From JBDTVS01 sp040007095 (GTDB lineage Bacteria; Acidobacteriota; Vicinamibacteria; Vicinamibacterales; CAVVIG01), in contig JBDTVS010000026.1 of assembly GCA_040007095.1 (NCBI GenBank), forward strand, positions 1 through 26,327: a stretch of 26,327 bases of DNA. Direction: 5' to 3'. Positions 15,985 to 23,200 of the stretch are shown piece by piece. Made by a program: the position numbers and the translations under genes. The notes under the pieces are model-generated. The model was not told where the DNA came from. It saw nothing but the letters and a program-made list of their open reading frames with translations, and did no database searches. Position 1 is the first letter of the stretch, and each line of letters begins with the position of its first letter.

Positions 15985-16563
15985 TCAGCCGGCCAACAAC
16001 TTCTTGGCCATCCATCGAGCGTCGCTCGCCCGCTGCGGCCCGTCGACCTCGGACCCCGCGACGGCGCCATCGAAGAGCACCATTAGAGCGCGCGCCGTCG
16101 CTTTCGCGTCCTTCACTCCCGCCGCCTTCGTCCACTCGAGGAAACGCTCCGCGAACCACTCACGCTGACCGTGAGCAATGACGCGGGCCGGGTGCGCCGC
16201 ATCAGTGAGCTCGCTCACCGTATGCTGCAACGGGCACCCGCGGAAGTCCTTCGACTCCGCCCACGCCACCACCCAGTCGAAAAACGTGAGCGCGCGTTGT
16301 GACGGCGGTGTGCCGGCGAGGTACGCCTCGATGCTCGCTCGGGCGTCCTTGGTTTTGCGCTCGAGGTACGACGCCACGAGTTGGTCCTTACTGCCGAAGT
16401 GCTGGTAGAGCGACGCCTTCGCCGCGTCGGCCTCCGCCAGGACGCGATCGATACCCACGGCTCGCACGCCCTCTTGGTAGAACAGGCGATCGGCGGCGTC
16501 GAGGAGGCGATCACGAACGCCGCTTTCGGAGGTGTTCACGCGCTGCTTAGTTCTTCTCGGCAC
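15985..16563 (-). CDS. TetR-family transcriptional repressor
   Basis: Repressor of 192 residues. The N-terminal TetR HTH is clear: RDRLLDAADRLFYQEGVRAV, then GIDRVLAEADAAKASLYQHF, then GSKDQLVASYL. The C-terminal ligand domain shows FFDWVVAWAES...GCPLQHTVSEL, a pattern common in TetR proteins beside SDR genes. The start is the GTG at 16563. By promoter geometry this lies at or next to the transcription start, so the mRNA may be leaderless; a GTG at 16539 is an alternative. It faces away from the SDR gene, and the palindrome between them is the probable operator for both genes. Inducer unknown. Confidence 0.9.
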   Translation of the reverse strand: MPRRTKQRVNTSESGVRDRLLDAADRLFYQEGVRAVGIDRVLAEADAAKASLYQHFGSKDQLVASYLERKTKDARASIEAYLAGTPPSQRALTFFDWVVAWAESKDFRGCPLQHTVSELTDAAHPARVIAHGQREWFAERFLEWTKAAGVKDAKATARALMVLFDGAVAGSEVDGPQRASDARWMAKKLLAG

Positions 16564-16566
16564 GCC

Positions 16567-16598
16567 TTGACAATACAGACCGATCGGTCTATTGTCAA
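16567..16598. promoter_or_regulatory. Symmetric divergent promoter with embedded TetR operator
   Basis: On the plus strand TTGACA (16567-16572), 17 bases, TATTGT (16590-16595). On the minus strand exactly the same boxes and spacing: TTGACA (16598-16593), 17 bases, TATTGT (16575-16570). The perfect 14-bp palindrome AGACCGATCGGTCT (16577-16590) sits in the shared spacer. A repressor bound there would block both promoters, giving joint control of the TetR and SDR genes. Box positions are read directly; repressor binding is inferred. Confidence 0.8.
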
Positions 16599-16608
16599 CG
16601 TCATGAAT

Positions 16609-16622
16609 AGACAGTACGGTCT
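16609..16622. promoter_or_regulatory. Possible second TetR operator
   Basis: AGACAGTACGGTCT is a near-copy of the main operator AGACCGATCGGTCT and starts 32 bases downstream of it, about three helical turns. Outer half-sites AGAC and GGTCT are kept and the centre has changed. It lies just downstream of the expected transcription start of the SDR gene. Confidence 0.4.
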
Positions 16623-16692
16623 GTTCTCGGTTTGCGGCAGCCCGGTTGCCGTGTTCAGTCTCGCACGTTGCGAGGCCGTCAGGAGTCTCGAC

Positions 16693-17445
16693 ATGGGTTA
16701 CGTACTGTCAGGCAAGACCGCACTCGTCACCGGCGCCAACCGTGGCATCGGCAAAGCCATCGTGGACGCGCTCCTCGCCGCCGGCGTGAACAAGGTGTAC
16801 GCCGCCGCGCGCAACATCTCGACGCTCGACCTGCTCGTCGCCCGCCACGGCTCACGCGTCGTGCCGCTCCAGCTCGATGTGACCAACGTCGCGCAGATCG
16901 CCGCCGCCGCCGCGACTGCGACGGACGTAGACCTCCTCGTCAACAACGCCGGCATCGTCGGCTTCCACGGCGGCGATTTCACCGATCCCAAGTGGATCGA
17001 GGGAGGCCGACAAGAGATGGAAGTGAACTTCCTCGGCACCTTCGCGGTGACACAGGCCTTCGCCCCGGTCCTCGCGAAGAACGGCGGCGGCGCCGTCGCC
17101 AATCTCAATTCGGTGGCGTCGTTCGTCAGCTTCCCCATTCTCGCGGCGTACAGCGCCTCGAAGGCGGCGACGCACTCGCTCACGCAGGTCACTCGTGCGA
17201 TGCTGCGCGGGCAGAACACGCAGGTGTTTGGCGTCTATCCCGGTCCGGTTGACACCAGGATGGGGGAGGCGCTGACGGCGGAGAAAGCGTCGCCGGCAGA
17301 CGCCGCGCGGGCGATTGTCGCGGGCATCGTCGCAGGCAACGAAGAGATCTTCCCCGACAAGACGAGTCAGGGCGTGGGGCCGGCCTTCTTCGCGGATCCG
17401 AAGGGACTAGAGCGACAGGTCGCAGCGGTTCCGGCCGCTGCGTGA
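16693..17445 (+). CDS. Short-chain dehydrogenase/reductase (SDR)
   Basis: Classical SDR of 250 residues, NAD(P)-dependent, probably reducing or oxidising a small carbonyl/alcohol. Signatures are the cofactor motif TGANRGIGKA, then VNNAGI, the catalytic serine region LNSVASFVSFP, the active-site YSASK, and VYPGPVDTRM. The start at 16693 is preferred because CAGGAG precedes it and the SDR fold starts a few residues later. An in-frame ATG at 16603 would add 30 residues and would lie right at the expected transcription start, as a leaderless form. The gene is divergent from the TetR gene and likely repressed by it. Confidence 0.9.
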   Translation: MGYVLSGKTALVTGANRGIGKAIVDALLAAGVNKVYAAARNISTLDLLVARHGSRVVPLQLDVTNVAQIAAAAATATDVDLLVNNAGIVGFHGGDFTDPKWIEGGRQEMEVNFLGTFAVTQAFAPVLAKNGGGAVANLNSVASFVSFPILAAYSASKAATHSLTQVTRAMLRGQNTQVFGVYPGPVDTRMGEALTAEKASPADAARAIVAGIVAGNEEIFPDKTSQGVGPAFFADPKGLERQVAAVPAAA

Positions 17446-17517
17446 GCCTCGCAGGCTGACCGTCGGTGAAGGCGCGCCTTCATCGATGCCTTCGAAAGTA
17501 GTCGAGAGACAACATCA

Positions 17518-18285
17518 ATGAAGGCATTCACCCTCGATCGTTATGGAAGCGCCGATCGCGTGCGGGCCGGCGAGGTGCCAGACCCGGAACTGCGCGAGGA
17601 TGACATCTTGGTCCAGACTCACGCCGCTGGTGTCAACCTGCTGGATTCCGACATTCGAAACGGCGAGTTCAAGCGCATTCTGCCGTATCGCCTGCCGCTT
17701 ATTTTGGGCCATGCCGTCGCCGGTGGGAGCCGGATCGGATCTCGGGTGCGTCGATTCAACCCCGGCGACGAAGTCTATGCACGGCCGGCTGACGGGCGTA
17801 TCGGTGCGTTCTCGGAATTCATTGCGATCAACGAAGACGACCTGGCGATCAAGCCCAATGCCCTCAGCATGGAAGAAGCGGCGTTTCCACGGCGTGCCAC
17901 GCCACGAGCCCGCCTCGCATGGCTCGATCAGGTGAAGGACTCGCTCCACGCGTATCAGCTCTCAAAGCGAGGGAACTCCCTGCGCGTCATGGCCGAAGCG
18001 GTGCGTTGGGGCAAGCGCGGCGCGAGGATCAATCCGATCAGCCCGGGCATTGTCATGACCCCTCTGGCCAAGGACGAGCTCACAGGACCGCGTGGTGAAG
18101 GCTACCGGCGCATGATCGAAGGATCCGTGGCCAAGCGAGTCGGGACGCCGGACGAAGTCGGTGCGGTCGGCGCGCTGCGCATGGGGCCGGACGGTGGCTT
18201 CATCACGGACACTGACTTCCTCATGGACGGCGGCACGACCGCCGCCTACTGGTACGGCGACGTCGCGGAAGTGCGCGGGCAGTAA
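17518..18285 (+). CDS. In-frame chimera: MDR N-terminal half joined to SDR C-terminal half
   Basis: One open frame of 255 residues joins parts of two unrelated families. Residues 1 to about 121 are the GroES-like half of a medium-chain reductase (DPELREDDILVQTHAAGVNL, RFNPGDEVYARP, IGAFSEFIAINEDDLAIKPN, ALSMEEAAF). From about residue 138 on it is the C-terminal half of a short-chain dehydrogenase (DSLHAYQLSKRGNSLRVMAE with Y146 and K150 as YxxxK, RINPISPGIVMTPLAKDELT, DTDFLMDGGTTAAYWYG). The MDR part lacks its nucleotide-binding domain; the SDR part lacks its N-terminal Rossmann motif and catalytic serine region. The joint lies around 17881-17929. Enzymatic function is doubtful; it is probably a deletion or recombination product that stayed in frame. 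The ribosome-binding site is weak. Confidence 0.8.
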   Translation: MKAFTLDRYGSADRVRAGEVPDPELREDDILVQTHAAGVNLLDSDIRNGEFKRILPYRLPLILGHAVAGGSRIGSRVRRFNPGDEVYARPADGRIGAFSEFIAINEDDLAIKPNALSMEEAAFPRRATPRARLAWLDQVKDSLHAYQLSKRGNSLRVMAEAVRWGKRGARINPISPGIVMTPLAKDELTGPRGEGYRRMIEGSVAKRVGTPDEVGAVGALRMGPDGGFITDTDFLMDGGTTAAYWYGDVAEVRGQ

Positions 18286-18306
18286 ACGAGGACCTGGAGA
18301 ACAGCC

Positions 18307-18702
18307 ATGGAGATGACAAAGAGCGGATCGCAGCCGTCGGTCAAAGGTCCCGCGGATTGGTTCACGGGTGTGGTGCGAATCGACTCGCCGTTTCAGCGAC
18401 CGTCACCGGCGCGGGTTGGCGGCGCGACCGTGACCTTCGAACCCGGGGCGCGCACGGCGTGGCACACACATCCACTCGGGCAGACGCTGCTGGTCACCTC
18501 GGGTTGTGGACGCGTACAGCGCGACGGTGGATCGATCGAAGAGATCCGCGCCGGCGACATCGTGTGGTTCGGGCCCGGCGAAAGGCACTGGCACGGTGCG
18601 TCGCCGACCACCGCGATGACGCACATCGCGATCGCCGAGATGCTCGACGGCAAGGTGGTCGAGTGGATGGAACACGTAACCGACCAACAGTACGGCGGAT
18701 GA
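18307..18702 (+). CDS. Single-domain cupin protein
   Basis: Small beta-barrel protein of 131 residues with both cupin motifs. Motif 1 is AWHTHPLGQTLLVTSGCGRV and motif 2 is GDIVWFGPGERHWHGAS; the two His of HTH and the His pair in RHWHG are likely metal ligands. The family (quercetin-dioxygenase-like or mandelonitrile-lyase-like cupins) often stands beside SDR, alcohol dehydrogenase and carboxymuconolactone decarboxylase genes, as here. TGGAGAA lies before the ATG, and the spacing to its neighbours (21 and 31 bases) suggests a plus-strand operon from 17518 to about 19981. The precise reaction is not readable. Confidence 0.87.
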   Translation: MEMTKSGSQPSVKGPADWFTGVVRIDSPFQRPSPARVGGATVTFEPGARTAWHTHPLGQTLLVTSGCGRVQRDGGSIEEIRAGDIVWFGPGERHWHGASPTTAMTHIAIAEMLDGKVVEWMEHVTDQQYGG

Positions 18703-18733
18703 CCGTCGTCTGACCGAGGATTGAAGGATTCAG

Positions 18734-19768
18734 ATGCGAGCCACTGTGATGTACGGCGTGCACGATGTGCGCGTCGAAACCGTTCCCGACGCCCGGATCG
18801 TCGAGGCCACTGATGCCCTGGTTCGGGTGACCCGTGCGTGTATCTGCGGCAGCGATCTCTGGCCGTACAACTCGATGCCGCCGAGCGCGGTCGGAAATCG
18901 GATGGGCCACGAGTTCGTCGGAGTCGTCGAGTCCCTCGGCCCCGATGTGCGAACGGTGAAGAAGGGCGACCTGGTCGTGGCGCCGTTCGCCTGGTCCGAT
19001 GGGACCTGCGAATTCTGCCAGCAGGGTTTGCAGACGTCCTGCCTGCACGGCGGATGGTGGGGCGGCGCCACACTCGATGGCGGCCAGGGCGAGGCGGTGC
19101 GTGTCCCGCTGGCGGACGGAACGTTGGTGGCGCTTCCGGTCGGTCCTGATCACGCCCTCATGCCGTCGCTCCTGACCCTCTCCGACGTGATGGGTACTGG
19201 CCATCACGCGGCGCTGAGGGCGAATGTGCGCCCGGGCAGGGTCGCCGCCGTCGTTGGTGATGGCGCGGTGGGCCTCTGCGGCGTGATTGCCGCCCGTCGT
19301 CTCGGTGCGGAGCAGATCATCATGCTCGGCCGTCACCCCGACCGAATTGCCCTGGCTCGCAGGTTCGGGGCGACTGATGTCGTCAGCGAGCGGGGGGACG
19401 CCGCGATCGAGCGGGTGCGCGAGCTGACCGGCGGTCTCGGCGCCCATTCCGTCCTCGAGTGCGTCGGGCACGGCGAGTCGATGCGCACGGCCGTGGGCAT
19501 TGCCCGGGCGGGCGGTGCCGTCGGCCGCGTCGGTGTGCCTCAAGAGACCACGATCCCGAATGCGCAGCCGACGTTCTACAGCAACATCACCATCGCCGGC
19601 GGCCCGGCGCCGGTTCGTGCCTACATGCACGAGCTCATGCCCGACGTGCTGGAAGGCCGAATCGAGCCCGGCCTCGTATTCGATCGCATCACGAACATCG
19701 ACGGTGTTCCCGATGGCTACCGGGCGATGAATGACCGTGAAGCCATCAAGGTGATGATCGAGTTCTGA
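18734..19768 (+). CDS. Zinc-dependent alcohol dehydrogenase family protein (MDR)
   Basis: Medium-chain dehydrogenase of 344 residues. Catalytic zinc ligands are probably C38 (RACICGSD), H59 and E60 (MGHEFVG). The structural-zinc loop reads GTCEFCQQGLQTSC, giving C92, C95 and C103. The usual first cysteine of the four-Cys set is absent (SDG in place of a CG), so the structural site may be incomplete or use an acidic ligand. The cofactor motif GDGAVG is at 175-180 with VIAARRLGAEQII behind it, and the C-terminal PDGYRAMNDREAIKVMIEF is typical. GAAGGATT precedes the ATG. It probably oxidises an alcohol or threonine-like substrate; specificity is unknown. Confidence 0.9.
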   Translation: MRATVMYGVHDVRVETVPDARIVEATDALVRVTRACICGSDLWPYNSMPPSAVGNRMGHEFVGVVESLGPDVRTVKKGDLVVAPFAWSDGTCEFCQQGLQTSCLHGGWWGGATLDGGQGEAVRVPLADGTLVALPVGPDHALMPSLLTLSDVMGTGHHAALRANVRPGRVAAVVGDGAVGLCGVIAARRLGAEQIIMLGRHPDRIALARRFGATDVVSERGDAAIERVRELTGGLGAHSVLECVGHGESMRTAVGIARAGGAVGRVGVPQETTIPNAQPTFYSNITIAGGPAPVRAYMHELMPDVLEGRIEPGLVFDRITNIDGVPDGYRAMNDREAIKVMIEF

Positions 19769-19874
19769 CGAGCCAATAGAGAACTGCTCGTGGTCAGCTG
19801 CGCGAGATCAACGATGCCGCATCGAAGAAGTCGGTCCAAGAAGGTGAGCGACGAGCAGTACAGCGCGGCGCAGG

Positions 19875-19981
19875 GATGAATTGGAGACCGTCGCGCCGAA
19901 GCTCGTGCAGCTCACCAACGACGTGGTATTCGACGACTTGTGGCGCGGTCCGATCTCACGCTGCGGGATCGACGGTTGCCC
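19875..19981 (+). pseudogene. Carboxymuconolactone decarboxylase-like gene fragment, frameshifted
   Basis: In one frame the DNA reads DELETVAPKLVQLTNDVVFD, then DLW; after a one-base shift near 19942 it continues ARSDLTLRDRRL. Together these match APKLxxLTDxVLFxDVWxRPxLSxRDRSL of AhpD/carboxymuconolactone decarboxylase-like proteins. A missing G in TGGCGCGG would restore the frame. Neither the start nor the catalytic Cys/His half is found, and downstream sequence to 20100 no longer resembles the family. Such genes commonly accompany cupin and alcohol dehydrogenase genes, so this was probably the last gene of that operon. Confidence 0.55.
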
Positions 19982-20279
19982 TCGGAGCCGTTCGCATTGC
20001 GGATCGGACGGCTCGCTTACGGGGGTGATGGCGAGTCGGAGATCGCGTACCGCTTCGAGCGAGTCGAGAGGCAGCGCTGCCGGCTGCATATCGCTCGATG
20101 TTCCTCGGTGTGTCGGCGTAAATTCTGACCCGAATCGTGTCAGAACTGTGTCAGATGCCCCCTGCAACTCCGGTCAAACGCCGTGATTTACGGGAAGTCT
20201 CGCTATCAAGGTGCCTCGGCATCCGCATCAGAGTGGGTCTGAGGCTGAAGACAAATGGCCTTCGGTAAGGCGCGGCGCA
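19982..20279. other. Intergenic stretch without a recognised gene
   Basis: No convincing coding sequence. A duplicated GTGTCAGA/TGTGTCAG motif occurs at 20136-20155. It resembles the GTGTCAGACC box inside the two dispersed repeats, but the rest of that repeat is absent. I see no clear terminator for the large minus-strand gene that ends at 20280. Confidence 0.4.
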
Positions 20280-23200
20280 TCACCCCAATGTCGCGATCGC
20301 CTGGGCCGTGCCGATCGTGCGAAGCGCCTTTACGGCCGCCAGTCGAACGTGGCCATCATTGTCGTCAAGCGCACTCTTCAAAACTGAGAAGGCTTTGGGT
20401 GACCCAATCTCGCCGAGTGCCCGGAGAAGCGACATGCGCACCTTCCAATGCCCGTCCGCCAGGTGCGCCACGATGGGAGGAATCGCGTCCTCCCCAAGTT
20501 TGGCAAGGATATCCGCCGCTTCTTCGCGCGCATAATCTGTGTACAGAAGCATTCCCTCGACGAGGTGCGCAACCGTTTGATCGATGTCGTCAATGCCGGC
20601 AGACGCATCGATTTTCGACAATGCGGAAGGGATCGCGCGCAATACGTCGATATCGAGAGTCTTTTGCGAATGGCGGGTGTACCCGGTCCGATCGACAATC
20701 GTGGCCTGCGCCAGCCGCGCAACCAGTGTTTGTGCCGGCGCCAGGTCGGTCAGGGCCTGGGCAAGGGCACCGCGTAGGCCATTGACCCCTAAGTCGTAGG
20801 GTTCTCGGTCAAGAGCTGCCAGCAACACTGGAACAGTCGAAGTATCACCGATTCTTCCGAGCGCGCGTGCTGCGGCCTTTCGGAATTCCCGCAGAGACGA
20901 GTTTCCCTGCCCTGCAGTCAGACAATCGGTCAGAGCGGAAACAGCAGCGGCATCGCCAATGTTGCCAAGCGCCTCGACGATGCCCAGCCGCAGCTGCTCA
21001 TCATCAATCGAGAGGCCCGCAATCAGGGGCTTCATCATCGAACGGTCGCGGAGAACACCAAGTGCGCGAGCCGCGGCGGGACTGCCATCGGCAAAACTGC
21101 TCCGCAGTCGGGGCAGCACCGCCTCCGGCTGTCGAAGTTGGGCGGCGGCGGCGGCCGCGGCTTCCCTGACGTCGCGGTCCGCATGCTGTAGACAGCGAAC
21201 GATGAACCCTTCGGCCTTGGCATCGCCAATCTTCGCCAGCGCCGAAAGAATGTGCGTTCTTTGCGAGCTCGTCCCGAGCTCGAACGCATCGATCAGTGTT
21301 GGAGTCGCCGCCGAGCTCCCCAACGCTCCCAGTGCCTTGGCGATTTCTGTTGCAGCGTCTTCCTTCTGCCATCTCAACGCGGCGGCGAGCGCGGGCACGG
21401 CGCGGGCGTCACCGAGTTGACCCAGAGCTCTCGCGGCAGTTGCAACACTTGAGGAGTCGGCGCTCTCGAGTACCCGGCACAAGGCGGGAACCGCGGCGCC
21501 GCCGAGCGTCACACACGCCTCCTCGCGGCGCCGTGCCACGGCAATGCGCACCGCAGTCTCTGTCGCTCGTGGCTCGGGGTTGAGCGCCTCGAACGCCGCA
21601 ACGGCCGCCTCGCGGACGCCCGCATCCGGGTGCTCGAGCGACGTCAGGAGGGTCTCAGCCGACTGGCCGTCGGCTCGTTCGACCGCTCGAATCGCGGCGA
21701 TGCGCAAGGGAATACGCGAGTCCTCCAGGAATGGCTTCAGTACGTTGGCCGCAGCCCGACCTCCGATCTGCTCGAGCGCACCGATCACCGCCTCGACGAC
21801 ACGAGAATCCCCATCCTGAAGGAGGGGCGCCAAGGGACCAACCGCCGATTCATCGCGCAGCAGCCCGAGCGCCTCTACGGCCCGGCGTCGGACCGCGACG
21901 TCTTCGTCGGCTAGAGCGTGTGCAAGGGCGACACTCTGTCCAAGCGTTGCGAGTGCATCGATCGACGCCTCGCGCACGCCGGCGTCGGAATCCTGGAGTA
22001 GCACGATCAAGTCTTCCACCGCCGCGTGGTCGCGGCGACGGCCCAGCTCCACTGCGGCTCGCCGACGCACCAGCGCCTCAGGGTCGCGCAAGAGCTGCCG
22101 AAGGCGTGTGCCGGCGTCAGATCCGCGGCGCCTGCCGATCGCCGCGGTCGCAGCGCACCGGATCCGAAGAGAATGATGCGCCAGCTTTTCCTCGAGCTCC
22201 CGATCGTCTGCGGGTTGCCAGATGACGTCGAGGAAGTGCATCTGACCAGAGACGCAGGCGACGGCGGCGCACAATCCGTCCTCGGACACGTCGATTCGGC
22301 TGAGCACCTCGTCGGCGGTAAACGTCGCCACGGATCCATCGGCGGCCTGGTTTTGCAGCCGCGCGTGCCACCCATCTGACGTGATTGCAGCCGATGACGT
22401 CGCCTCGGGCGTCAGCGCCTCGGACCAGGGGACATGTCGGACGTCCACTGTCTCCAAGAATGCCAACGGTCGCGCTTCGCCAGTGTGGAGGTTGATGCAC
22501 TCGTCTCGCGGCGTGGGGTGCACATAGTACGAGCCGGCGGCCGCCGAACACCCGCGTGGCAGCCTTCCGTAATCGTCGCTCTTGGATCCGCTTGTTTCGA
22601 AACTGAACGTCGTCTTACCGGCGACGAGATCGATCCCATCCACGAGAAAGCCGTCGTACATGTCATGGAGCGCCTGAATCGTCAGGACGTAGCGCACATC
22701 GTGCGTGACTTGCACACTTATCAAGTTACCGAGCGAGCTGTCCTGCCGCACGTGCAGCAGACAGGATGCCGTCTCTGCGTCCCAGATCGTTCGGTTCTGC
22801 AACTGATCGCGAACAAGGACCCTGTCTCCTGCGGGCGCCACGAAGACTTCCTGCGCTGTGGTCGCCAATGGCCGGCCGACCGCGTGAAGCCTGGCTTCCT
22901 TTGGACAGTCGACGCTCAGCATTCCGTTACTGTCGAGCGTCGCCAACCGGTTGCCGCTCGGGTCGATGCCAAGCGCGCAGACGGGCGCTTGCGAGTGATT
23001 CGTGGTGAAAACCGGAGAACCCGCCTGCCACCCACCCTTTCCATCAGGACCGGCCGCGACGGACAGGTCCCACAGGCAGGTTGCTCCGTCCGTACCGGCC
23101 AATGCCAGAAACCGCCCGTCGGACGAAACCGCGGCGGCAATGCAGGCCGACGGAGCGGCCTCGCTCTCAAACCGATAGCGACGTCCCCCGGTTGCAAGGA

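Noticed and set aside
18494..19630. 378-codon minus-strand open frame opposite the alcohol dehydrogenase
   Set aside because: It is antisense to well-recognised genes (alcohol dehydrogenase and cupin), has low-complexity composition rich in Arg/His/Gly and shows no family motif. High GC makes such shadow frames common.
21000..22200. CRISPR-like or tandem DNA repeat
   Set aside because: The periodicity here is at the protein level (HEAT repeats of about 30 residues). DNA units are not identical and no constant repeat with unique spacers exists.
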